64,000 bases of DNA, taken from contig NBBA01000005.1 in NCBI GenBank assembly GCA_002794785.1, positions 868,001 through 932,000 on the forward strand. The letters are read 5' to 3'. Source of the DNA: Coniferiporia sulphurascens. Its lineage: Eukaryota > Basidiomycota > Agaricomycetes > Hymenochaetales > Hymenochaetaceae. Shown one piece after another: positions 1 to 10,824 of the stretch (position 1 is its first letter; each line of letters opens with the position of its first letter). Made by a program: the position numbers and the translations under genes. The notes below the pieces were generated by a model. The model saw nothing but the letters and a program-made list of their open reading frames with translations. It ran no database searches and had not been told where the DNA came from.

Positions 1-285
1 ATCGTATTCTTAGCATGTGACTTGTATAAATACAAGATGGACGTATGCGTTTGTACTTATCGTTTTCTCCTCCTGTACTTTCGTTCGAACCTTTAGCAGC
101 TGTTGCCTTTTCTGCTGCAGAAACTATAATTCTACTTCTATTCTAACACCATTTGAAAGGCGTTCTCACTGATCTTCCCAATGAAAGGTTAATCTCTCAT
201 CACGTAATACAAAATTTAACGCTAGGTTGGTCTGTACTGTACGTCCCTCCTTTGCAACCACCCCCAGAGGCAAGCGACAAGGGAA

Positions 286-1886
286 ATGACATCCAAGGCA
301 ACTTCTGCGGAAGAAAGTACGGGCAAGGGTTTGCTGGTCAAGGCGGACGCCATCGCCGACACATTCCGTGCCGAGGTGAAATCCGCGCTCGCTGCATGCA
401 CGCGTCCACCAAAACTCGTCGGTATACTGTCGACGTCGTCTGCGCCAAGCCGGAGCTATGCGATGTTCACAAAAAAGCAGTGCGAGGAACTGGGTGTCGA
501 ATTTGAGCTAGTTGAGTCCGGTTCGGCCAAGTCGAGCGAGCTGGGAGAAGGAGAGGGCGTCGAGGAAGCAATCATCGAGGCAAACGAGAACGAGTCTGTG
601 GATGGCATTATGGTATAGTACCTTACCAAGCCTCTTCTCTAAACGGGCTAAGGTACTATCTTGTTGAGGTGTATTATCCGATATTTGGTGTACAGCAGGT
701 TTGTTCCAGCTGACTTAGCCTAAGACCCGCTTCGCTGACCTTTGCCCAAGGATCATTATCTGCAACAAGTGCGCATTCTCCATTGGCATACTTGAGAGAA
801 TGATTTTTCCTCAATGGGTATCCACCAGGTTTTAAGTCCTGTAAAAGACGTGGAAGGCTTGAATGTCAAGTTTCACTATAACCTCTATCACAAGTGACGT
901 GTTATCATATACAGATCGGTGTATGCGCTCATATGTGTGATGCACACCTTTCTTTTTCTTATTCTAGCATTCGATTCATCGAACCAGCCTCCTTGTTATC
1001 TGCTGTTCCTCAGCAATCTGCATCCGCAGCCATTCCGGTGGTCTCTGATGACCCCCCGCCGGGCACTGTGAAGTCAATTCTCCCGTGCACGCCACTGGCA
1101 ATCGTCAAGTGCCTCGAATATGTCGGCGTATACAACAGAATTCTCAAATACGGTGATCGTGGGTATGGCAGGACTATCACCGTTATCAATCGGCAGGTGT
1201 TCTTACACCGCTCGTCTTGTCGCTCAGAGCTGAGAATAAAACAAAAATAAAATAAAATAAACAGATCTGAGGTTGTGGGCCGTCCACTCGCCGCGCTTCT
1301 CGCTAACGATGGTGCCCGTGTCTTTTCCGTTGACATCGACTCTATTCAGGAGTACACGAAGCGCCCTAACCTACCTGCATCGGAAACTAACGAAAGTGCT
1401 GGCTCGGCCGCACGACGTTATCATCCGCACCATATCGTACGGCCATGTACACACACCCTGGAGGCATGTCTCTCGATGTCGGACGTTGTAATCAGTGCTG
1501 TTCCAAGCGCATCGTACAAGGTACCAACGGCATGGCTGAAGGATGGCTGTGTTTGTGTGAACGTCGCTTCAGAAAAGAACTTCGAAAAGGACGTACGTGA
1601 GAAGGTGCGTGTAGTACAACGATCTTTCCGCCGTGCCCTTGCACGCGCAAACTGTCCTCGGGGCATTCCGAAAGAATCATCAAGGGCTGACTTAGACTTA
1701 TCCTGCCGTTTCCATTGATAGGCTTCTATCTATCTCCCCTCAGTGGGGAAAGTCACAATTTTGATGCTATTGCGTAACCTGTACGTGGCCTTGTCGAATC
1801 GCCTGACTTGCACCTTTTCATGAATTAATTTCAGCCTGCGACTGCGCCGATATAACGAGCTATTAAAAGAGCCACAAGAAGAGTGA
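286..1886 (+). CDS. MTD1: NAD-dependent 5,10-methylenetetrahydrofolate dehydrogenase
   Basis: This cytosolic enzyme oxidises 5,10-methylene-THF to 5,10-methenyl-THF with NAD+ in one-carbon metabolism. The spliced product reads like yeast Mtd1 from end to end: DGIMVYYPIFG, then DHYLQQV, KDVEGLN, the substrate segment KSILPCTPLAIVK, the nucleotide-binding segment VINRSEVVGRPLAALLAND, SDVVISAVPS, and GKVTILMLLRNLL near the C-terminus. The start is the ATG at 286 (MTSKATSAEE). At least six introns are needed. One exon (751-768) is only 18 nt. The intron at 1193-1264 appears to begin with GC. The last exon ends with TGA at 1884-1886. A TATAAATA element lies about 255 bp upstream. It is convergent with the ORMDL gene, 222 bp away. 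The family call is firm; exact splice sites are inferred. Confidence 0.93.
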
Positions 1887-2108
1887 CCACTGACATCCGT
1901 CGTCCCGTTTACACTCTAGTTATAGTAAACGCATTGCACCTTGGGGGAAACCCGAATGGGCCCCAAATTGCGGTGGTTGTGGAATATGTACAACGAACAG
2001 ATGAATTGCATTATATAGCCAGTAATGATGTAGATTGATAAAGTATGCGTGCATAATCCTGAAAGCCTCCACTAGTATAAGCTAGCAGGTGTTGTTGAGG
2101 GGGGTCTA

Positions 2109-3038
2109 TTAGTTTAGTTTTAGAAATGTCGGAGTTCCGTTCGTCGGCGTCTGACTACCCAGCGGAGGAAAGCTCGGAGTCACCGGAGTGGAAACTCCTG
2201 AGCCATCATCGGGGAGGAAACGCAGCCTCTTGTGATGGAACTAATCGTGTCAGTAGCATGGACGACAGAAAAGTTAGTCGAAGGGTAGGATAATAAAATT
2301 GAGACTCGTACCATGGGAAGTTTGGGCAGCAGACAGAAAACCAGGACTGTTAGGTTCACCGCGAAGACCCAAGGGTTGTAATGAGTATAATGAGTCGAGA
2401 GAAGAAAACTGTGTGACCAAGTATCAGGTTTCATTAGTCGCAACACGGAGTTAAGTTATACGTACAGGGCAATAGGAACGCAAAGTAACCATTTCTTGGC
2501 CGGAGTGTATTGTGCACCATCGTCTATTTGTTCCCAAAGCGTCAGATCGTCGTATGCCCCGCCGTGCAACTCGTTGTGGAAGGGGATGCCGGTGACCCAG
2601 TGGAACATTAGGTATGTAAACTGCTCACGAGATTATCAAAAGGCTATCAAAGCATGGTATGGAGTCGACGTACGGCGTTGTAGAGGAGATTAACGGTTGT
2701 CCAGCTGACTTGCGGCGTCATGCCTGGGACGCTGTCGATTAGGGCCTTGCCCATCATTATGAGTAGTGGGTGCATCACCCATGCGCCTGCGCAGACTGGC
2801 TTAAATTGTGATGAAAAAAAGAGGTAGGGGAAGTAATAGCACCTTTACGGTTAACCCACTCCGCGTTAATGTTCACGTACATGCCCTGGTCGAGCATCTG
2901 TTCCTGGGTCTCACCGACATCCTCGACCTTGACGATGCTATTCGAGCGACCGCGGTTTTTAGCGTGGAGTCGAGGTGGCGAGAGCTGAGACTCGGTGATC
3001 TGAATGGGCGCGAGCTTGACAGCGGGCGACATATTCAT
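2109..3038 (-). CDS. ORM1: ORMDL family sphingolipid biosynthesis regulator
   Basis: This ER membrane protein inhibits serine palmitoyltransferase. Five exons on the minus strand join in frame: an N-terminal exon ending NINAEWVNRKG, then AWVMHPLLIMMGKALID, FHWVTGIPFHNELHGGAYDD with LTLWEQIDDGAQYTPAKKWL, STHYTHYNPWVFAVNL with PKLPM, and a last exon FHHKRLRFLPDDGSG. These match the ORM blocks WTLTN, GTPF, LTHWEQMDYGVQFT and PKLP in order. The start is the ATG at 3038 (MNMSPAVK); the stop TAA is at 2109-2111. The N-terminal tail contains RGRSNS around residues 29-34, an RxRxxS site of the kind Ypk1 phosphorylates in yeast Orm proteins. The C-terminal tail after the last membrane segment is longer than in animal ORMDLs. 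The gene is divergent from the virilizer-like gene. Confidence 0.92.
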
Positions 3039-3232
3039 CGTCGACGACGGAGACAAAGCGAGCAGGGACGAGTAATGACTACTGATTATTTGTGTACGGC
3101 CGCAGTCGTCTGAGGTATTTATTCAGGGGCGTCATCAAGACAAACACGTGACTAGAGACGCGCACCTCTTCGTTCGACTCTCCCGGGCCTGACCGACGAC
3201 GAACGCGACGCCGGCCTCGATCCTCGTCGAGG
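3039..3232. promoter_or_regulatory. 194-bp bidirectional promoter region (ORM / virilizer-like)
   Basis: This is the whole space between two divergent start codons, so the promoters of both genes must lie here or overlap neighbouring coding sequence. It contains a CACGTG E-box at 3145-3150, the type of site bound by bHLH factors such as Cbf1. No TATA box is evident. The promoter role is inferred from position only. Confidence 0.55.
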
Positions 3233-6200
3233 ATGCTTGTACAGTGGGTTGTCCTTGAACCCCTGGGGCCGTCTCAAAACCTCTCTGCTGTTCGTTTCTC
3301 CTCGCCGGTCCGCATTCGTTCACTTCGCATATTTCCCACCGGCGCCCGTCCGTTCAAGCTTCAGGACGACATCGTCGCGTAAGCTCAATTATTGCTCTCG
3401 TCACAACGGAGCTCATTCTATTCCAGTATTACGGAACCCAGCTCTTTTTATCTAGATGTATACTTCAACGCTGTCCCCGTTCATTCGGATAGCAAGAATA
3501 AGGCGAAGCCGAGCAATACACTGGTTCCGACTTCCATAGCATACCAAGGGGGGCAGGTAGACTTCACTGTTGATTCGGGAAATGTTGAGGTGTGGAGTGC
3601 GTTTGCTCTCCGTTCATTGTGTACCTTACGGGGCTCATGTCTATTGCAGTTCGCAACTCGACTCATGATAATACGCGGGAAATTTGAGAAGTTATCTCTC
3701 GCTGTCTATGGTGATATTATCTCCGAGACCCCGGTATCTGTACCGGCGTATGAAGCGGGGCAACTCCCTGTTACATCATACGCCGTTCCCCACCCATCGT
3801 TTGATCCCGCAAATTGTGTCGACCCAACTGAACTAGCTCAAAGCCTATTGACTTTGGTGCCTGACAGCCCCGGCTTGCCGCTGATAATTCGGCTCATGTT
3901 CTGTCTAAAGCCCTCTAACGAGGACTGGGAAGAAAAAGACTTTCCCCATCTATATTCTGATCTGGAGGAAGGTCTAAGCACTTTAAGTCTCGAGAAAGCG
4001 GTTGAAATGACGGCCAGGCCCGTCTCGGACACCGTGAACGAGAGTACGTTGAAAAGCTTTGCGGTTAAGCTTTGCGAGGCTATCAACGAATATGTCAGTA
4101 CTCGTGCTATTCCCGTAAGTAACATAATGTCAGTATACTGACACTCATCGCAGAACGATGATGAGGCATACCTTCTTGCGAAGTTGCTCTCGCAGTGCGC
4201 TCCTCAACATCCCCTTCTTGTTCGCTTTATTATTGTCAGTCGACTAAGTAACGTTGTAATCCTCCTAAAAGCTTATTATATTTTGCAGGAAAACGTCGAT
4301 TTGGCACGAATGTACACCGTCACTAACCTAGATAGGCCAACTCTTCTTTATCTTCTTGATGCAGCAGCTAGCCTTGATGTTTCGCGACGGCTGAACAACC
4401 AACACACACTTAATGCCATCAGCTTTATTCGAGACAATTCAACCTATGATGACGGAGCACGGCGTGCTGCGAGCAGACTATTTGAGAGAGTGAAGGGTTG
4501 GGAGGTGCTGGAGGACTCACTATCGAATACTCAATCGTCATTCGGAGATGCGGCTATTATGGTAAAGGAAATCGCTGCAGAGGAGAATTCATTTGGCATT
4601 TGGCTGGAGAACATGATCTCCAATAGTGATGTTATCGACAGAATTTTCGAGAACCCCTCACCGGAGCATCCTCTCCCCTGTCCACCGATGATCTGGCAAA
4701 AACATGAGACGACTTCGCATGACGGCTTCATCACCTTCCTCAGAGCAGTCGTAGGTGTAGCCGCCGTAGTGGCTGTATATGCATGGTCAGACAGTGTCCC
4801 CGTTGAGGGCTGTCGGGAGCGGACGCTCGCTGTTTTAAGGTTATGGCAGAACATTAACGGATACAAGCAGGTAAGCTGGAGGTCACTCCGAATTTATTTA
4901 ATGCCTATTGAACCAAAATTTCCAGATCGTCAACCATCTCATGCTTATGAGACAAATGGCTTACCGACTTGAATGCATGCTACCACTGGATGATGATCTT
5001 CCTTCACAAGCAGGCATAGATGCTGAACACATTTTAAAGGCATTGGCGGCGCAGCCAAGTTCCATGCTTCGTACGGACTTCGTGAAGGTTATGCAAAATC
5101 TGCGGGCTCCCTTGAATTATATTACAGATGATGAAGTTCTGGAACTCAAACGTGCGTCTAGCATGGCTAAAGATGGACTGTCTGGAGCTGTCCGGTTATT
5201 GACGAGATCGCCGGATAAGCTGGACCCAGCGGAGAAGAGACTGGATATTCGGGTGGCAGTTGCAATCGTCGAAGAAGTGGTCCGAAAGCAGGTCAACGGG
5301 GAACGACAGCTTCTTGAAGCTTTGTGGTCCGAAGGTTACAATGGCCTTCCCACATATCTTATACAGCACCTCGCTCAAAGTAGTGCCGATCTGCAAACTT
5401 ATTTCAACCTCGATGTTCCTCTCCGTACGCATCAAGGGGAGATCGCAGCTGTGTTTCAGACTTGCCTCGACCTGCTCGTGCTTCTTATGCGTTTGCTCAC
5501 GACCTACCCTGTATCAAACCGCTATCTGACTTCCTTGGCTTGCTCAACTGCAGACCTTTTCGTCTTCACCGACTCGGCAGACATGATCTATGCTCAAGAA
5601 AGTGTTGTATGTGCTGCAGCGCACGCAGTGCGCCAGGCATGTGTGGACATCATTACTGTTCTGGTTTTACCCCCAAAGGAGACGTTGAGAGTTAAGCGGC
5701 GTGGTGAGGCAACCGTGCTTAAGGCGTTATTTACCCACGCATCGGCGCCTGGAAGGCATGACGCCGCTCATCATGCGACTCAGATTTTTTGGCTACTGGA
5801 TCATGTCTTGCCATTCGCCCAATCGGCTACATGGGGCTATGAACTTGAGAAGACTAGGCGCACGTGGGTCCGTGAGGTGCTCTCGGCGGCCCTTCCAGAG
5901 TTGCAAGACCTTTACAGGGTACAAGAATGTGACAACAAGGTGCACCTCCTTCGACGCTTCGAGGATTTGGACAGGGGTTCAGTAGGCATTGCGGAATGGC
6001 TCCTACTCGGAGAGCAGCAGGTCCTCAACAATGCCATTGCACTCGTAAAGAGTTCTTCCCCGGATTCCCTGCATCAGCACATCGCCCACTGGAGAGTAAC
6101 AAACTCTATTAACGTTCTCTCCACTATCGTGCAGAGCGCGGCTGGTTCAACCGGTTGGGCGATTGATGCATTATTGAAAGACGACGAAAACGTCACGATG

Positions 6201-7194
6201 CTGCGTTCGAACCTCGGGTCACTTTCCGATACAAATTACTTTTATGAGGGTACGGAAGACTTGGTCGGTTCGCTCGCTCCCAAACTCGAAGGCGTTGATC
6301 GAGGCGTATGGACACTGATTTTGTCGACCCTATGTAGAGCCATCCGATGCGGTCGACTGACTAACTTCGCAAAGATTTTGCTGCTTTTGAGGGCGACCGA
6401 CGAACCGCTTTTCGATGAGAGGTCTACCCAGGAATTTGGCGAGGCTCTCGAAGAAATTGCAAGCTCCATCCGGGACAAGCGCGAGCTGCCCCCAGATTTA
6501 GCTGAGGTTGTCTTCCATGTTTTGGAAAAAAATACGCCGCTGGATAATAGTCTCGGAGTTTTTGTGCTTCGAGGACTGTCGGAGGAATCGTTAAATGTAA
6601 TTGTAGATTGGGCCTGCAGGTCGCTCCCTATCGGGGAAAGTACGAAGTTGGGGGCCATGCGAACGCGATGGACAGTTGCAGGAAAACCCCGTGCCCCACC
6701 GATGTGGATTCCTTCAACTTATGCCCTTGAGATGTCCTTCGAGAACTGGGAGAGCCTGTTATCGCCGCTGGCGCCAATGCCATCGACACCGACGCGACGG
6801 TCCCCCGCACAATCCGCTGAAATGCTCGGTTTGATCACTGTTTCACCTCCAAACGCTTTGTTGCGTTCGCCCGAGGTCAAAGGTCTGACAAAGACGTATT
6901 CGAATAACGACTTTCGGCAATTGCGCCAGTTGACCGCCTCTCGTCAGAACACTAGTCGTCTACCGAGCACCCACGTCGACGTAAGTCATCATCTGATTTC
7001 GTTTAATAAAGATTGTCGTGGATGGGCTTGTCTAACAACATGCTTGATTATAGGACTTTGCGCAGGGACCGTCATCCATCGTCCCACTAAATCTGTCTTC
7101 CTCCCCACCCCCTCCGTTGGCCTTCCCTTCCCCTCATCGTCCGTTACCTATCGACCCCAGTCTTCCAATGAACCCGACGTATTATCAGCAATAG
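3233..7194 (+). CDS. VIR1: Virilizer-type subunit of the m6A RNA methyltransferase complex
   Basis: This is a large helical scaffold protein of about 1,200 residues. The N-terminus matches the VIR_N domain of animal VIRMA/virilizer: VRFSSPVRIRSLRIFPTGAR, then FYLDVYFN, GGQVDFTVD, and TRLMIIRGKFEKLSLAVYGD, in the same order as the human VRFP, VIPPGVRAH, FQLDLFFN, LVLRGW and LTLAIYGS blocks. The first exon (from ATG 3233) lies in a different frame from the long downstream reading frames and ends before an intron of about 45 nt; without it the domain is cut. The rest is alpha-helical and armadillo-like with no recognisable catalytic motif, ending in a proline-rich tail after the intron near 6980-7053. 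The stop TAG is at 7192-7194. In animals virilizer holds METTL3-METTL14, WTAP and HAKAI together. The domain call is strong; complex membership is by homology. Confidence 0.82.
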
Positions 7195-7270
7195 TCTATG
7201 TACTTCCGTTATTTGACGATTACCGTAATTGTTAGCAGCTACATTGTCTAAATTATTATACAAAGTTGTT

Positions 7271-9458
7271 CTACATTTTACGCTGGCTCAGGGAGGACCT
7301 GCGTCGCAAACGTGAGGAATTGAGGAGTGGAGGATCTAGGTTGACACTGCGGGGTTGTGCTGGAAACTCGTCGCGGGAGCGGAAATAACGGTCTATCTCG
7401 GAGGCGTCAAAATCTGAAGCTGCTGATGACGGTGAATGTGGAGGTTCAATAGGTATATCGGGTGATACTGGAGGCTGCTTCGGATTTTCTTTTACGTTCG
7501 ATGTGCCCCCGCCGAGCCTGTATGTGCGCTTACGCTTTGCTTTCACAGGCTGGCGTTCCGCAGGCCCGCTGCTCACGCTACCACGCATGACTAGTGTCCT
7601 TGGCGGCACACTGCGAATTGTGAAGTGCTCAAGCGTACGAGTAAATGGTGACAATGTATGGTTCGAGCGGTTGAGTAGCGAGAGCTGAGATATCGCATTG
7701 TTAATGCCGGGACGCAGAACGATTTTATGCTCGTCCTCAGAGTCGCCTGTGTCGGAGTAAGGAGAGGTGGTCGGCGCGGTGTGGGAGGAGATGGAGGCAC
7801 GTCGGCTCATACTGGTACGTTCGAATGCAGCAGCACTGCTCGCGTCGAGTTGTACGGCGCTAGAGGGCGGGTTGGACGAGAAACTGGGCTGTGCGGTATG
7901 GCTTTGATGTTGATGTTGACTACGCAGGGATATATCAGCCGCGCTCTCGAAAGGGTATTCCTCCAGTTCATCCTCCACAGTTGTTCGATGAGAACCTGAG
8001 GTCTGTTGTAGATAAAAGGGGGTACCCTGCACAGATGATACATCCCAGCTTTCGCGTCTGGATGCAGGCAGCGACGGTCGAATTCCGTACGGGACCGGCT
8101 GTCGTGTGTCTGCCAAAGACTGCGACAACCGGTCAAGAGCAGGCGAGGTAAGTCGTGGGGATGAGGGTGCCCTCGAGTGCTGCGTCGATGAGCCGGAATT
8201 CGCGCGAAGCAGGGATGAAGCATGGTAGACGCGAGGGCGCGTGATCGTGCCGCCGCCGACAGCGGGAATACTTTCATACTCGGTTACGCCCATCTCCGAT
8301 GCTGGCATACCATGAACATCCGCGATGTCAGTCATGGTATCGTCCCAGTCGATGACGTCGAAGGATCCGGCCTCAGTACCATCGTACTCGGTATTTTCTT
8401 CGGCGAGGTCGGCGAGACCTCGGCTCTCGCGATGGATGCGACCCAAGTAGCTGAAGGCTTTTCGCTCGGGAGTCTCAGTCGTGAAGGAGTCGGTATCATT
8501 GTCATAAGGGTATGCTTGCATTTCGGACAAGGCACGGAGATTGCTGAGAGAAGGCCTAGCTAAGACACTGCGCGATGTAGAAAACCGACGTTGGCCCATC
8601 GAAGGCAATCCCACAAACTCTTGTCGATTAAGCAAAGGGTGCAGACTGGAGGGCACTGACAAACGGGACCGTGGGATGTCCGGATTAGACAAAGTCTCCA
8701 GGCCCATACGATTAGACATGACAGGCCGCTTCGACAAGTACGGGGCTTCTACGGTGGTTGACTTCTTGATCCACTGCTGACTGAGTCGATGGATGATACC
8801 GGGTAAGTCTTCGCGGAACATTTGCCTCAACTGACCCTCGATCTCTTTCTGTATGAAGTTTTGTATTACAGTTATTGAGTCGAACGTGCTGCTTATATCT
8901 ACGTTTTGCAGTGGGTCAGTCTTGAAGACCAGCGTTATCCCTTTTGGCTTTGAGACAACGAGAACGACATAAGAGTTAAGCTTGAAGTTCGACAGACGAA
9001 GCAGCATGGGCACCACCAAAGGCTGGTTCGCTGCTAGCATACCCCTAGAGCCTCCCATTAGATGGATGTCGGGCTTCTTGTGATATAACGGGTTGGCCTA
9101 TGGGCAGCGTTAGGCTTTGCTTCCAATGTAGGGACACGGAGCACGTACCTGGACTTTTGTCCTCAGGACAATGTGTGCGTCCCCGGCATAGGTCAAGCGG
9201 AATATCCCCCGAAACTGGTTCATTGTGAGGTCCCCAATATCCCGAATTTCCAGCTCGGGGGGCTGCAAGAATCTGAGGACAACGGAGGAGGAGAGGCGGC
9301 GGCGCACGCACTTGGGTCCCCATCTCAAGCTCGACAACTTCTATTCTGTCTGCAATCACCGGGGGCTTGTTTCCTTTGTTGAGCGCGGCATCGAGGAGCT
9401 GAATAGCGTCTGCATGAAACTGGTCGGAAAAGCGTGGCCACTGGAAGGTGAAGGACAT
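7271..9458 (-). CDS. MDM34: ERMES complex subunit Mdm34, mitochondrial outer membrane
   Basis: This is one of the four ERMES subunits that tether the ER to mitochondria and move phospholipids. The N-terminal SMP lipid-binding domain is almost identical to fungal Mdm34: MSFTFQWPRFSDQFHADAIQ, then NKGNKPPVIADRIEVVELE, DIGDLTMNQFRGIFRL, GGSRGMLAANQPLVVPMLLR, and FREDLPGIIHRLSQQWI. It starts at ATG 9458 and has two short introns before a single long exon from 9058 to the TAG at 7271-7273. The remaining roughly 400 residues are low-complexity Ser/Pro/Arg-rich sequence with a conserved block NAISQLSLLNRSNHTLSPFT near the end, typical of basidiomycete Mdm34. It is convergent with the virilizer-like gene, with only 76 bp between the stop codons, so the 3' UTRs probably overlap. 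Confidence 0.96.
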
Positions 9459-9673
9459 TTTACGGCTGCAAGAAAACACGCAAGCCTGAAATACAAGAAT
9501 TAACGGTGGCTTCAGGACCTTTTGAGCATTGTCGAAGGCCAGTGTGCGCAACTCCGGATCGTAGGAAAATAAGGAGTCGAGGCGTGAACGTACAGCACGG
9601 CTATAGAACAAATCAATTCTATTTGCTAACGATTAGTGAATCGGCCGAATGCTATTTCAAAAAGAGTATCCAC

Positions 9674-9759
9674 TACCCACGGCGAGACTCGAACTCGCAA
9701 CCTCCAGATTTGTATACTGCCGTAGAAGTCTGACGTCATAACCATTAGACAACGCGGGC
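9674..9759 (-). tRNA. tRNA-Arg (anticodon TCT) with a 13-nt intron
   Basis: Read on the minus strand from 9759, the acceptor arm GCCCGCG pairs with CGTGGGT (two G-U pairs). The D arm contains GTCTAATGGTTATGAC. The anticodon stem TCAGA/TCTGG encloses the loop CTTCTA, giving anticodon TCT. About 13 nt (CGGCAGTATACAA) sit directly 3' of position 37, the canonical place for a nuclear tRNA intron. The T arm is GCGAG-TTCGAGT-CTCGC. The internal B box GTTCGAGTC is intact. CCA is not encoded, as expected. It reads AGA codons. Confidence 0.88.
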
Positions 9760-10824
9760 CACAGCGTGATCACTCCTATTGCACACTTTGGCTATGTTGA
9801 AAAGCGATAAATGCGCACGCTAGAAATAGCCGAACTTGCATTGCGGGCGACATAATACTCGTCTCCTTCGCCACTTATTTTATGCAAATATCCGAGCCAA
9901 TTATTAGAGATTAATATTGACAGTCAAGACTCGAAAATGACAATAGCGCAGACACAACAATATTAATGTCGTCCCCTGAGCTTGTTTGTCGCCGCCTTTG
10001 TAAATGATCGTAGTAAATTTGAAATGCGTCGATTTTCACAGGCCGTGCAGGACATAGCTTCGAATACTGCAAAGTCGAGTCAAGTTTAGTCCAAGTTATC
10101 CAAAATGGCTTCATATTTTCCCTGGTAAGTGAACACATTGACACAGTCCTGTTGACGGCCCAGTTGTCATGCTAGGCGTCGTTTGATCCCGTTGCTCCCA
10201 TCTATACATAAACTAGTCGGGACGACATCAGCCAGTGTTGTAGAGACCCTGCGTTGTCGTAGTGGTCTGTTCGATCAGTCCTAGATGTTGTCTAAAAACT
10301 GGCCCATCCGTATACGACATGAAGTCAGTGCGCAGAAGAGAGTGGTACTCTTCATCAATCTGTTCCCCGTAGAGAACCGCATCGGTATACAGTTTGTGCA
10401 TTCACACGTCCCATCCGAATAGGGGATCCGCTTCAGGACACGTATCGAAAATGGTATTTGCATGATTCGGGAAGCGGGCTGCGGGAGGGCGTTACTTATC
10501 CCTGGGTGAGAATTGGATTCGGGTATTGCTACATAGTGATGCGCGTCTCCAAAGCAGACATTGACCCTGTAACCTGTTGGGTAACGCAGATGGCTTGAAA
10601 ATCGGACTCGAATTTGATCGACAACTGGGAGCGAGAGTTCAGCGACCGGGTGATGGAGACACAGCTTCGAGTCCTGGTAAATTACACAAACCCCCTACCG
10701 AGGCAGAAGTAGTAACCTCGGCTGGAGTTTACTTCTTTCGGTGACAGACAAGTTATGTCACACAAAAGCCCGCCTCAGGCCAAGCGCAGACTGGGACGCG
10801 GACTCAAGTTGTCTACTCTTTTCG
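9760..10824. other. Intergenic region, tRNA to Uds1-domain gene
   Basis: About 1.06 kb without a supportable gene. The open frames here (for example 9911-10144 and 10281-10463, minus) show no family likeness and are short. The right part must hold the promoter of the Uds1-domain gene. Confidence 0.6.

Noticed and set aside
9911..10463. Minus-strand open frames upstream of the Uds1-domain gene
   Set aside because: Short, no family likeness, no splice partners, and no conserved composition.
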